Positions 17,701 through 27,456 of a stretch of 64,000 bases of DNA are shown piece after piece (positions within the stretch are counted from its first letter, which is position 1; each line of letters begins with the position of its first letter). Position numbers and translations under genes: made by a program. The DNA comes from Verrucomicrobiia bacterium (GTDB lineage Bacteria > Verrucomicrobiota > Verrucomicrobiia > Verrucomicrobiales > DEV007): contig JAUIAH010000034.1 of NCBI GenBank assembly GCA_030425385.1, positions 22,579-86,578 on the forward strand. Direction: 5' to 3'. Below the pieces are notes generated by a model, which did not search any database, had not been told where the DNA came from, and saw only the letters and a list, made by a program, of their open reading frames with translations.

Positions 17701-20700
17701 CGCACCGCAACCACAAACAGAACCGGCCTCGAGACAAGATACAAAACCATCATGTTAGAAAACGGAGGCCGACTCGAACTCACCAGCCTCCCTCGCAGCG
17801 GCCAAGACCAAAAACACCGCATCACCTCCCAACAATACACCGCCGAAGGCAAGCTGACAGAAAGCAAAACCTACGCCTCCGACGACCCCTTCGCCACCAC
17901 CCCCGACCCGGGAACCACCCTCAACCACCAACAATTCGCTGAGGGCCAAGACGAAAAAGGCCGTTACGACCAAGTCACCCAAATCGCCAGCCTCTTCGAC
18001 CGAAGAGTCACCCGCACCTTCAAAGACACCAAAGGCCGCACCACCCAAGTCATCCAAGCCTACGGCACCAGAAACGCCGGCACCACCCAATACGACTACA
18101 ACGAAAAAGACCACCTCATCCGAATCACCGACCCCGACGAAGCCGTCACGAGGTATGCCTACAACGAAAAAGGCGAACGCACCACCATCGCCATCGACCT
18201 CCACATCGAGCCCAACGAATCCGCCAACCACATCGACTGGCAAACCGACCGCATCACCCAAACCAAAACCCAACTCGCCCCCCGTGAAACTGGCGTCCCG
18301 CCTGTCCGCCGCACCACAACAACGCTATACACCGAAAAGGGCCCCCACATCACGACCATCAGCGAACAGTCATTGGACGGCCAATACAGCGCCACCACCC
18401 AAAACGGCCAAACCGCCACCCGCATCCGCCGAGAGGGCACCCTCCCCGGCACCTGGACCATCACCGACACCCAACCCGCTGGCCACTACACCGTCCAACA
18501 CTACGAAAACGGACGCCTCGTCAAAACCGTCCGACACGGCAACAACGACGCCGAAATCTCCTGGACCCAAAACCAATACGACGAACAAAACCGCCTCTGG
18601 AAAGTCACGGACAGCCGAACCGGCACGACCACCTATCACTACAACGAAAAAGGCCAACGCTGGAAAACCAGCGCCCCTGGGAGCGCCGACGTCCCCGTCG
18701 GCTCCACCCTCGACACCCTCTACGAATACGACGCCCTAGGCCAACTCACCAAAACCACCAAGCCTAGCGGAGGCGAAGTCTATCAGGTCTACAACACCAA
18801 CGGCACCCTAGCCAAAACCCACGGCCACCACACCACCGACGTCGCCTACGGCTACAACACCGCGGGCGAATGCACTAGCATGACCACCTGGTACGGCCCC
18901 GAAAGCAAACCCGCCACCACCAAATGGCGCTTCAACGCCAGAGGCCAACTCGCCTACAAACAAGACGCTGCAGGAAAGCGTGTCCACTACACCTACACCC
19001 CCGGCGGCAAACTCAAAACCCGCACCTGGGCCAGAGGCATCGTCACACGCTATCATTATGACCAAGTCGGCCAACTCCGCCACGTCGACTACAGCGACAA
19101 CACGCCCGACGTCTACTACACATATACAAGACTCGGCCAGAAACACACGGTCAAGGGCGCCGGAGGTCTCACGGAATACACATACCGCCAAGACAACCCG
19201 CTAGCCTTGCAGTCCGAGATTCGTCGAGGAATCCGTCAGGATTCAACCCATCTCCCATCTTCAAACTCCCATCTCCAAGACCGTTCCGAGCTCTACGGCG
19301 AGGAAAAGGTCTTAACCTACCTCCAAGACGACCATCACCGTCCCGCCGGCTTCCAAATCGGCACCCTCGAAGACCCCAACCAAGACTACGAAGTCCGCTA
19401 CGGCTACGACCACGTCAACCGCCTCAGCAACGTCGCCGCCCAAGGCTACTGGTTCGAATACGACTACCTCGAAAACTCCACTACGGACCGCCTCCACAAA
19501 ACCCGCGCCCCCTTCATCAAGGAAACGGAATGGACCTACGAACCCGGCCGTGATACCATCACCAGCGTGACCAACCGCGTCGGCTTCCATCTCGATCAGC
19601 AACTCTCGCAGTACACCTACGAGAACAACGCTGACGCCCAACGCACCGCCCGAACGAGCACGCAAGCAGGCAACGAATGGACGGACCACTTCACCTACGA
19701 CCCCGACACCGGAGGCGTCACCGCCAGCAACCCAAACACCGAAGAACGAGACCCCGAGGCGTATGCTTACGACAGAATCGGCAACCGTCTAAAAGCAACA
19801 ATAGGCAGCAAAACCACAAAGTACGAAGCCAACGCCCTCAACCAATACAGCTCCATCCAGTCGCCTAGCCCCTCGTCCCTAGCCACTCGCCCCACCTTCG
19901 ACCTCGATGGAAACCAAACCCACGAGGACAACCGAACCTACACCTGGGACGCCGAAAACCGCCTAGTAGCCATCCATGAAGGCAGTGCCGTCATCGCCAA
20001 ATACACCTACGACCACCAAAGCCGAAGAATCGCCCGCTGGGTCCACGACGGCACCGACGAACGCTATCTCTACGAAGGCTGGAACCTCATCGCCGTCTAT
20101 CAAAAAGGCCAAACCAACCCAGTGGAAACCTACACCTGGGGCAAAGACCTTAGCGGCACCCTTCAAGGAGCCGGAGGAGTCGGCGGCCTCCTCTTTGCCC
20201 AAATCCAACGAGCCAAGCCAAACACGTGGATCTATAGCTACGACGCCAACGGCAACGTCACCCAAGTCACCGACCCAAGGGGCACGATCCTAGAACAAAA
20301 CACCTACGATGCCTTCGGCAACCCCACCACAACATCACAAATCCCCAACCGCTACCGCTTCAGCACGAAACCGCAGGATAGCGAATCGGGATTCAACTAC
20401 TACGGCTACCGATACTACGACCCAGAAAAAGGCAGGTGGCTATCTAGGGATCTGATCGAAGAGAAGGGAGGTTTGCATCTGTACGCTGGCTGTTATAATG
20501 ATTTTGTGAGTGGTTTCGATCTTCTTGGAATGCTAAGGGGAGCCATAGCGTTTGATGTTTCAGTTGATTTTAGCGGAAACCAAACCTCGACGGTTAGCTA
20601 TACGGAACGCGTCTGTAGGCCAACTGGTGTTTATCCGAATTATGGCGCAGTCGTGTGTGAAGATGTTAACAGGACACATACTAAGTCGTTGCAATTAGAT

Positions 20701-21180
20701 TTGCGGGTTAATGTTCCTGTTGAGGTGGATTTTACCGAGAAACGGCTAATACACCCCATCGGGTTGACTCCGACGGCATCTGGCGAACATTGGGGAAAGG
20801 ATTGGGATTTAACCGCTGGGCCGGTGAAATTAAGTGGGAAGATTGCTGTCAACTCAATAAGTGGTAGGTACGCATTGAATTCCGATTTATGGTCGGATCA
20901 AGCAGTGCCATTTATGCCAGGGTTTGTTGTGAGGTGTGTGACCTTTGATGCCAATGCTAATTTGCAAACAAATGTAACAAAATCATTGTCGGCGAACTAT
21001 GCTACATCAATCACCGGACCGGCAGGAGGATGGGAATTTTCTGTTGGAGGGGGCCGTAGTAGAACTGATCCGGTGTCGTTCGTGAAGCGGGGATCGGCCA
21101 CATTTTGTGCGATTGGGTGTCCTTTGGCGAACCAGTGGGAAATTTCTTCATATACCGGAGGCCGACCCTATGCTCCTTAG
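14784..21180 (+). CDS. Giant RHS/YD-repeat protein with TSP3 segment; signal peptide out of frame by one base
   Basis: The main frame runs from about 14845 (just after an in-frame TAG at 14842) to 21180. A typical signal peptide begins at ATG 14784 (MKSHFPPKAFLHCLLATTVL) but in another frame, which stops at 14865. Removing one G from the G5 run at 14844-14848 joins them to give ...VLGAILLPTERLLAQEP, a normal export signal; the joined protein would be 2131 residues. An N-terminal beta-sandwich is followed by thrombospondin type 3 motifs (DQDRDGLPDDWEE, DTDGDGMNDGDE), a long YD-repeat shell, and the RHS core end (YRYYDPEKGRWLSRDLIEEKGG...DLLGM). A distinct C-terminal tip of about 215 residues has several Cys. 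I do not recognise the tip; a toxin is possible. Confidence 0.85.
14844..14848 (+). other. G5 homopolymer at the RHS frame junction
   Basis: Five G in a row lie where the signal-peptide frame (from 14784) and the RHS frame overlap. Four G would give one continuous frame. This may be a sequencing error, a real inactivating indel, or a slippage site that switches export on and off; the sequence alone cannot decide. Confidence 0.7.
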
Positions 21181-21763
21181 CGCATTTATATTAATGTGTG
21201 TTTTGTACTCGGTTTCTACGGCTGTGGAGCAAGCACCCGAAATTCGTTTCGAAACTAAAGATGTTGTCGAATTTGTTGATCAGCATTGGCAGACCACCCG
21301 AACGATTCGAGGTGAGAGCGGCCGGGAAGAATGCTACAAGAGTTTGGAAATATGGTCGCAAGCTATGAGACGAGAAGGCTTCTCTATCATAGATAGTTTT
21401 GATATTCATGGAAATTGGTTTGTTGTGATGAGAAAAAAAGCTGGGTTTCTATTGTGCTTTTATAGACCTCAGGAGGCTAAAATGGAATTTGAGTCGTGGT
21501 CAATTTCCGGATTGAATCAGAACGTGGTGACACAGCCACAGAAGTTTGGGAGAGATTTACCCCAGTTCTATTATTCGAATTTCTGTGAGACGAATGTGGG
21601 ATCGGTTGGCCCAACGTTAATGGACGGAGAGGCCAAGATTGTCGAGGACGGCTTTATTGGGAAGCTTGTTATTTCTTTGAATTTTCGCATGAAAGGTAGA
21701 ATTGAAGATTCGTTTGTTCATGAGACGAGGTCGATTACTTGGGACCTCGGTGCGGGAGATTAG
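21170..21763 (+). CDS. Small secreted protein overlapping the RHS gene end (candidate immunity partner)
   Basis: I place the start at ATG 21170, which overlaps the RHS stop codon and gives a clean signal peptide (MLLSAFILMCVLYSVSTAVE). A longer reading from 21107 would overlap the RHS coding region and spoil it. The mature part (about 175 residues) has no motif I recognise. The low-GC, T-rich composition matches the RHS tip rather than the RHS shell, so the two probably moved together. Position and overlap suggest an immunity or partner role, with action in the periplasm; this is inference. Confidence 0.6.
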   Translation: MLLSAFILMCVLYSVSTAVEQAPEIRFETKDVVEFVDQHWQTTRTIRGESGREECYKSLEIWSQAMRREGFSIIDSFDIHGNWFVVMRKKAGFLLCFYRPQEAKMEFESWSISGLNQNVVTQPQKFGRDLPQFYYSNFCETNVGSVGPTLMDGEAKIVEDGFIGKLVISLNFRMKGRIEDSFVHETRSITWDLGAGD

Positions 21764-21806
21764 AGAGGTATTCCGCGGGGATTGAGACCTCCAAAGTAAG
21801 AAGGGC

Positions 21807-21900
21807 AGAATGCAGGGCCAGGACCTCAGTAGAGCAAGAGAGAATGCAGAAGAGAGAATGCAGGGCCAGGGGATGCAGAGGGACAGGACCTTAGCCGCAA
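21807..21900 (+). repeat. Short direct repeats between the two small secreted genes
   Basis: The 16-mer AGAATGCAGGGCCAGG occurs at 21807-21822 and 21855-21870, and related GGACAGGACCTTAG/GGACCTCAG pieces surround it. The purine-rich style resembles the repeat blocks around the transposase further downstream. The rest of 21764-22004 shows no gene. Confidence 0.65.
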
Positions 21901-22004
21901 TGGCCTTGATTCGTAAAGACTGTAGATTTAACTATTTGTGCCTACTGTGAAGAAAATGGTTTCACGCAACCTTACGCAGAATCTGCGCTAACTACGGTAT
22001 ATCA

Positions 22005-22574
22005 ATGATCACATTACAGGTTGTCCGTCTCATTCTCGTGTTAGCAGTCTTCGCTCTGGTCGTCTTGCCCCCGACCATTGAAGCATGTGAAGTCAACGGC
22101 TCGAAGGACTTGAATTCGACGAATGCTAAAAAAATTGAACTGGAATGGATAAAGCACTGTGACCGCAAGGTTCTAGATAGTTGTATTTTTGATCTGTATA
22201 GTGATGCAGATGGTCACCTATGGATAGTCATTCATTTTCGGTCTAAAAAAGCGCCAAGCCGTGGTTGGAGCTATTCAATCATTGATAGCAGTGGTGAATC
22301 GATACGGCTAGATAGTAGACCTCAGTTTTCGAAGGAGGAGGTTCGGCGTAAGACAAAAGCTCTACTTGACCAACTCTATAAGAAGGCGAAATTCTGGGAG
22401 CAAGGAGGCGGGTCAGTTGCAGCAGTTTTCCAAGATATGCCCGATGGAATCGTGGGTGAGGCTGCGCTATCAATAGGTTGGAAGGACGTCCAAGGGTTCA
22501 GAATAAATGAGAAAGTGGCTCTTGATCAGTGGCAACTGAGAAGGTCGTCGACTGAAGACAACAAGCATGATTGA
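22005..22574 (+). CDS. Small secreted protein of unknown function
   Basis: A 189-residue protein with a clear N-terminal hydrophobic leader (LILVLAVFALVVLPPTIEAC) that could be cleaved by signal peptidase I, or by signal peptidase II at the Cys. The remainder is charged and hydrophilic, with ADGHLWIVIHFRSKK and a Lys-rich helix near residues 105-130. No family is recognised. It has the same low-GC style as the gene at 21170 and lies between repeat blocks in the RHS downstream region. It may be a second partner or orphan immunity gene, which is inference from place only. Confidence 0.55.
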   Translation: MITLQVVRLILVLAVFALVVLPPTIEACEVNGSKDLNSTNAKKIELEWIKHCDRKVLDSCIFDLYSDADGHLWIVIHFRSKKAPSRGWSYSIIDSSGESIRLDSRPQFSKEEVRRKTKALLDQLYKKAKFWEQGGGSVAAVFQDMPDGIVGEAALSIGWKDVQGFRINEKVALDQWQLRRSSTEDNKHD

Positions 22575-22630
22575 TTCACAGGAATCCCGTAGCATAGCAT
22601 GAGAAAGTTCCAGGCCCACAATCAAGAAAG

Positions 22631-22750
22631 GGAGTTTAAAGGGACAGGAGTTTAAAGGGACAGGAGAAATCATGAGAAAGCAGTTGTGAAAGCCAAATAA
22701 AGGGACGAAAGCCAAATAAAGGGACAGGAGAAATAACGAGAAAGCGGTTG
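22631..22750 (+). repeat. REP-like AAAGGGACAGG repeat block upstream of the transposase
   Basis: GGAGTTTAAAGGGACA occurs twice, GAAAGCCAAATAAAGGGA twice, and GGGACAGGAGAAAT followed by GAGAAAGC.GTTGT twice. The core ATAAAGGGAC also occurs singly at about 46235-46244 and 60042-60051. Such blocks commonly flank REP-associated tyrosine transposases and are probably their substrates or footprints. Confidence 0.7.
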
Positions 22751-22782
22751 TCAAGATCAAGAGGTGGGTGTAGGTGCGGATT

Positions 22783-23820
22783 ATGAGGAAGCCGCGTCGC
22801 ATGTTGTTAGTCGAAGGGTCGCAGTGTTTTCACGTCGTATTGCGTGTCAATGGGCGGCATTTCCTGTTGGATGAGGAAGCGAAGGAGCGGTTTGCGACGC
22901 TGCTGCGGAAGGTGGAGCGCTTTGCGAACGTGACGGTGGTGACGTGGACGATGCTGGACAACCACCTGCATTTGGTGCTGCAGGTGCCGGAGACGATTGG
23001 GGTGGATGAGCTGCCGGAGGAGGAGTTCTGGGCGCGGTTGAGTGCGCTGTATTCGCGGGAGGAGATGGATGCGATTCGGGCGCGGATCGCGTCGTTTTAT
23101 AAGCTGAATGGGGGCGCGACGGCGGTGGTGCAGGAGAAGGCGTATCGGCAGGATTTCGTGAATCGAATGCACGATCTTTCGGGGTTTATGAAGACCCTGT
23201 TGCAGCGCTTTACGGTGTGGTTCAACAAGCGTCATGAACGGGTGGGGCGGCTTTGGGAACAGCGTTTTAAGAGTGTGGTCATTGAGGGCGGTTGGGACGC
23301 GTTGATGACGGTGGCGGGGTATGTGGATCTGAATGCGGTGCGTGCGGGGATGGTGGAGGATCCAAAGGATTATCGGTGGTGTGGGTATGCGGAGGCGGTG
23401 GCGGGGAAACCGGCGGCGCGTCGTGGATTGGGCTTTCTGATGCAGGAGGAGGCGTTGCGCGAGGGGCGAGCGATTCCGAATTGGCGTGTGGTGGGTCGGG
23501 AGTATCGGCGGGTGTTGTTTGGGATGGGGGAGGCGCAGGTGACGGCTACTGGGGAGGTGGTGCGGAAGGGGGCGTCTGCGGAAGCGGTGGCGGCGGTGCG
23601 TGAGGCAGGTGGGGCGTTGTCGTTGGCGGCACTGTTGCGGTGTCGGGTGCGTTATTTCACGGATGGGGTGGTGATAGGATCGAAAGGGTTTGTGGATGCG
23701 TTCTTTGAGGCGAAGCGGGAATACTTTGGACCGAAACGGAAAGATGGAGGACGGAAGATGCGTGGCGAGGATTGGGGAGAGTTGCGGTCGTTGCGCGATC
23801 TGCGGGAACGGTTGGAGTGA
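22783..23820 (+). CDS. REP-associated tyrosine transposase (RAYT, Y1_Tnp/IS200-like)
   Basis: A protein of about 345 residues of the HUH Y1 single-strand transposase family. The HUH motif is in TMLDNHLHLVLQV, and GRLWEQRFKSVVIEG and AGYVDLNAVRAGMVEDPKDYRWCGY are hallmarks of the RAYT group. YVDLNAVRAG contains the likely catalytic Tyr. The ATG at 22783 is preferred over a GTG at 22774. The gene is intact and very G-rich at third positions, unlike its low-GC upstream neighbours. Long open frames on the opposite strand are by-products of this bias. RAYTs act on REP palindromes and usually do not move themselves. Confidence 0.9.
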   Translation: MRKPRRMLLVEGSQCFHVVLRVNGRHFLLDEEAKERFATLLRKVERFANVTVVTWTMLDNHLHLVLQVPETIGVDELPEEEFWARLSALYSREEMDAIRARIASFYKLNGGATAVVQEKAYRQDFVNRMHDLSGFMKTLLQRFTVWFNKRHERVGRLWEQRFKSVVIEGGWDALMTVAGYVDLNAVRAGMVEDPKDYRWCGYAEAVAGKPAARRGLGFLMQEEALREGRAIPNWRVVGREYRRVLFGMGEAQVTATGEVVRKGASAEAVAAVREAGGALSLAALLRCRVRYFTDGVVIGSKGFVDAFFEAKREYFGPKRKDGGRKMRGEDWGELRSLRDLRERLE

Positions 23821-23870
23821 TAGGGTCGGCTTTGCCGGAGAGGTCAGAAAGAGATAGGCGTTTGGACCAC

Positions 23871-23952
23871 AGATGACACAGATGGTCACAGATGGTCACA
23901 GATGGTCACAGATGGTCACAGATGGTCACAGATGGTCACAGATGGTCACAGA
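23871..23952 (+). repeat. 10-bp tandem repeat GATGGTCACA
   Basis: Seven perfect head-to-tail copies of GATGGTCACA fill 23881-23950, with degenerate half copies on both sides. There are no spacers, so it is not a CRISPR. It sits 60 bp downstream of the RAYT gene. The 10-bp period is close to one helical turn, and copy number is likely variable. Confidence 0.95.
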
Positions 23953-24041
23953 TCGACGCGATCGGCATCGCCCTGCGATTTGCGGTAGGCCTGGTTAAAG
24001 GGAATGTTAGTAAGTGCGGGATGAATACGGGTGGGGGTGGC

Positions 24042-24345
24042 AGAAAGATAGAGGATGGATTGAACAGAAGTTCGCGAAGGAAACGAAGTAGTGGCTGCTG
24101 ATGGGAAAAAGGAATGGCAGACAGGGCAGAGTGAGCGAGAAGAGGTCAGAGGTTAGAAATTAGGAGAAAGATAGAAGATGGATTGAACAGAAGTTCGCGA
24201 AGGAAATGAAGTAGTGGCTGCTGATGGGAAAAAGGAATAGGCAGACAGGGCAGAGTGAGCGAGAAGAGGTCAGAGGTTAGAAAGATAGAAGGAGGCAGAA
24301 AGATGAGGATGGATTGAACAGAAGAAGGCTGAAGCGGTGACTGCT
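24042..24345 (+). repeat. Long direct repeats of about 123-132 bp (two and a partial copy)
   Basis: Copies start at 24042, 24165 and 24297 with AGAAAGAT(A)GA(G/A)GATGG followed by ATTGAACAGAAG. The first two share CGCGAAGGAAA.GAAGTAGTGG, GGGAAAAAGGAAT and GTGAGCGAGAAGAGGTCAGA; the third breaks off near 24340. The block is purine-rich on this strand and non-coding. It lies between the 10-bp repeats and the permease fragment. The whole interval 23821-24401 contains only repeats. Confidence 0.85.
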
Positions 24346-24401
24346 GATGTGGTTGGGGATCGATGATCGCGGCGTGGCACGTGAGGTCGTCAATGCCATC
24401 A

Positions 24402-24797
24402 CAGTTGGGACTGGCTTGCAGTGTCTGGATCACATTGTCGGGGCACTCGCATTGGTGTGCGTCCGGTCGGATCTTCTCTGGTGGGTCTACCTTCCTTGTA
24501 ATTATGTGGGGATCCTCCTTTATCTCCCGCTGACCATTGGATCGGATTCATCATTGGTTCCCGGGCCCGGAACCACACCCGTGCGCTGTTTCTCTCGATG
24601 GCCGCGGTGGGAGTGATTCACGGCGTGCCATTCGTCTTTAATACCTTTGTGGGTTCGCAAGGCTGGCACCTATTCCTCTCTCCAGCGCTCGTTATCGCCT
24701 CCAATGAGACCGTCTTCGGCCAGGCGGATCTGCGCTTGGTAGCGGCGATCGTGTTTATCCACTTTCTCGTCGTGGGCGGACGAGCGATGTTATTGCG
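24402..24797 (+). pseudogene. Truncated, frameshifted copy of the ABC-2 permease gene (3' part)
   Basis: The sequence matches 14091-14485 nearly base for base: both start CAGTTGGGACTGGCTTGCAG and both contain TCTTCTCTGGTGGGTCTACC. It covers about 395 bp of the second half of the intact permease. A 2-bp insertion (ATCACATTG against ATCATTG) and a 1-bp loss (GACCATTGG against GACCCATTGG) break the frame, and both ends of the gene are missing. It is a non-functional duplicate, probably placed here by repeat- or RAYT-associated rearrangement. Its right end reaches into the stop codon of the gene on the opposite strand. Confidence 0.92.
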
Positions 24798-27372
24798 ATG
24801 GCTGCGCGCGCACGCGGAAGAAAGCTTTGGGGGGATTGTTAGAAACGGACTGTTGGATGAGGCCGCCATTCCCTGGGATGGTCATGAAATCAACCCAACT
24901 CTCAGATTGGAGAGTGAGCGAGCGCTGGATGAGGTAATTCTGACCAACTTCACTTTCAAATTCCAATGAGGCTTGCGTGGGACCGAGGCGTCGAATGGCG
25001 AGACCACTTTCGCTATCGCTCCCGCCGCCGGGACCGCCTCCCATGCCGCCGCCGTCACAGAGGCTGACTTCATAGAGATCCACGTGGCGCAGTGTGAGGG
25101 TGGTGTCCGTGAATGCGGGATTCACAGAGGCAGCGTCTACGGAGGCAGACGAGGTATTGAGACTAGCATTCGTGCTCGCCAGGGTCGCATTCTGAACGCT
25201 CACCTCCGCATCGGTGAATGCGAAACAGCCTCCCTCGACCTCAAGCGTATCCGTGACCTTGATCAAGTCTAGTTGATGGGTGTCTGCTTGGAAGGCGGAA
25301 AGAAGCGCGCCGTCGCCCTCGGGCTGTCCGATGAGGGTCACGGTTTCAGCAGGGCTTTCGTAGGCTTTCCATTGGAAGCTGGTTAGGTCGTGGTTGGCAG
25401 CACCAAAGGTGTGCGCGGCAAGCCCTGCATCGATGTCTGTATTGATGAGAGAGATGAAGAGTTTGTTCTCCCCAGCGAAGATGGTCGGAACCGCGTTCTG
25501 GATGGGATCTGGCAGGGTGAATTCGACCGCGCGTTGGATAGCGCCGTTGTTGTCAAGCACGGCGGCGACCGTCGAGAGTTCAAAGTTGTTTCCAGTGATG
25601 CTCGTATTGGTGGAGGTGACGAGGAGACGACCACCTGACAAGGTGCCATTGAATCGCGCCAAGGCATTGGGAAACGTTTTCCCCCAGCGCACGGTGCCCT
25701 CTGAGTTGAGGCTATAGAGCGTGGAGGACGTCCTGGGATTGGTGGGACTTGAGGTGTCTGTCTCGAACGCAGAAATGAAGATGCCGTTCGGAGTGCCAAT
25801 GGCGGTCGGCGGGGTCACGCCTGCAAATCCTTCGTAACTTCTCGCCCATTGAATGGTCCCATTGCTCGAGAGTTGTACCAATGTGAGGAGGTGGTCGGCA
25901 TCAAATCCCGTCGCGTCCACGGTGGTTTCCGTTTGCGTCACGGAGACGAGAAAGCCCTCAGTGAGATTCCCGCTAAGGCCTCCACCACCGGCGAGAACCG
26001 CTAAGCGGCTTTTGCCGCTGCCGGCGATTCCAGATGCCAAACTGCCTTCGAAGCGCTCTGAGGTGAGGCGTTTGCTCCAGGCAAGGTTGCCGTTCGCTTC
26101 AAGCACGAAGAGTTCCACAAAGCCGTCGCCTGCTTGCATCGCTACCGAGCGGCCATCGCCCAGTGCATAGGAGAAGTGTTGATCACCCACCAGTGGTGTT
26201 TGTTTCTGATAGACCGGAGTGAGATCGCTGGTTTGAACCACACCCAAGACGAGTTGATCCCCGCGCTCCACGTGAACGCTGATGGCATCAGCACCTGCCT
26301 CGCCGAAGGATGCATTGGCTTCCTCAATGTAGATCTGCCATTGTGTCAGACCTGTTGTGTCCATGGCCACGAGGGAAGAATGCGTTCCCATTGGACTGTC
26401 AGAATAACCGAATATCCCATAACGATCCTGGGTAAGGTCAGAGGCGCCGAGGGCGGAGTCCCATGCGTAGATATCGGGGCCACACAATTGCACCCGTTTC
26501 GGAAAGGGGAGTGGCGTATGCTCTTCCATGCACTCGCCCGCGAGCACCCCGCCACCGCCAGGATTGCCACCGCCGCCATCGGTCACGATCAGGGTCCCTG
26601 TGGTCAGCGCCAAGCGGGCGCCGTCTTGAGATTCAAATCCTGCGACCTCCGCTCGGCTGTTCAGCGTGTAGCGGTAAGTTCCAGCTGCGACGGCGCCGAT
26701 TGGCTGGCACTGCAGGGTCGTTCGCGGAACCTGGAAGCCAGGCACTTCCACCCACTGGCAGTTCCATTCGCCACGATCCCAGACGATATCGATCTGGTCC
26801 TTCATGGGGCGGTCGAATGAGAAATTCACTGGACCCAGAATGGAGAGCCACTCTTCACCATCGGCAGGAGATACAAATAACTCCGGGAGAGTTGGATCAG
26901 GGTCGGGATCTGGATCAGGGTCGGGATCTGGATCGGGGTCAGGGTCAGGATCTGGACTGCCTGGCGTGGTGAAACTACCAGAGATCTCGGCAACGGCCTC
27001 GCCATCCGTGTTCTGCATGACGCCATTATTGCCTGGATTCACCGTCCATTGCACCTCGATGCCGGTAGGCCACTCGCCTTGATACTGACATTGCAAGACG
27101 AAGCGCGGGAAGGGAATATTAGGGATAGGAGATGCCAGCCAAGCACAAGAGACACTGTTCGCATCGAGACCGGGTCCCGACCAACCCACACTGATCGGCT
27201 CTGCCATCTCCTCGGAAAAGGTGAAGGTGACCATGCCGTCGGCATCGACATCCAAGGGGCCAGACACGATGGGCGCGGCGAGGACGGGACTGGCGAGGAG
27301 GGAGAGAAACGCGAGAAATGGAAGAGGGCGCACCGGCAGCTCCCTCCGTGGCAGGGTTTGGCGACAGTTCAT
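24790..27372 (-). CDS. Large secreted protein with Asp-Pro repeat linker
   Basis: An 860-residue exported protein. The ATG at 27372 (MNCRQTLPRRELPV) is preferred over a TTG six codons upstream, and the signal peptide ends near LLASPVLAAP. A bacterial Ig-like domain (VTFTFSEEMAEPISVGW) is followed by a (PD)n linker of about ten repeats, a second similar Ig-like domain and a long part resembling a beta-propeller/PQQ-like repeat region (repeated ...GTIQWARSYEG, GTVRWGKTF, GNLAWSKRL). It closes with the end YLIQRSLTLQSESWVDF...FFRVRAQ shared with other secreted proteins here. The last two or three codons and the stop lie inside the duplicated permease fragment, so the original C-terminus may have been slightly different. 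Confidence 0.8.
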   Translation of the reverse strand: MNCRQTLPRRELPVRPLPFLAFLSLLASPVLAAPIVSGPLDVDADGMVTFTFSEEMAEPISVGWSGPGLDANSVSCAWLASPIPNIPFPRFVLQCQYQGEWPTGIEVQWTVNPGNNGVMQNTDGEAVAEISGSFTTPGSPDPDPDPDPDPDPDPDPDPDPTLPELFVSPADGEEWLSILGPVNFSFDRPMKDQIDIVWDRGEWNCQWVEVPGFQVPRTTLQCQPIGAVAAGTYRYTLNSRAEVAGFESQDGARLALTTGTLIVTDGGGGNPGGGGVLAGECMEEHTPLPFPKRVQLCGPDIYAWDSALGASDLTQDRYGIFGYSDSPMGTHSSLVAMDTTGLTQWQIYIEEANASFGEAGADAISVHVERGDQLVLGVVQTSDLTPVYQKQTPLVGDQHFSYALGDGRSVAMQAGDGFVELFVLEANGNLAWSKRLTSERFEGSLASGIAGSGKSRLAVLAGGGGLSGNLTEGFLVSVTQTETTVDATGFDADHLLTLVQLSSNGTIQWARSYEGFAGVTPPTAIGTPNGIFISAFETDTSSPTNPRTSSTLYSLNSEGTVRWGKTFPNALARFNGTLSGGRLLVTSTNTSITGNNFELSTVAAVLDNNGAIQRAVEFTLPDPIQNAVPTIFAGENKLFISLINTDIDAGLAAHTFGAANHDLTSFQWKAYESPAETVTLIGQPEGDGALLSAFQADTHQLDLIKVTDTLEVEGGCFAFTDAEVSVQNATLASTNASLNTSSASVDAASVNPAFTDTTLTLRHVDLYEVSLCDGGGMGGGPGGGSDSESGLAIRRLGPTQASLEFESEVGQNYLIQRSLTLQSESWVDFMTIPGNGGLIQQSVSNNPPKAFFRVRAQPSQ

Positions 27373-27456
27373 GGTGATTTCAAGAGGCAATCGGCCAGGC
27401 GTGGAGTCAAACCCGATTTGCTGGGCCGGTGGTGACTTCGCTTCTCGAAATCTGAC

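Noticed and set aside
22807..23889. Long open frame (360 codons) opposite the RAYT gene
   Set aside because: It mirrors the G-rich third positions of the transposase gene. The product is Arg/His/Pro/Leu repeats without a domain, so it is a shadow.
23871..23952. Possible CRISPR array
   Set aside because: The 10-bp units are contiguous without spacers and there are no cas genes nearby.
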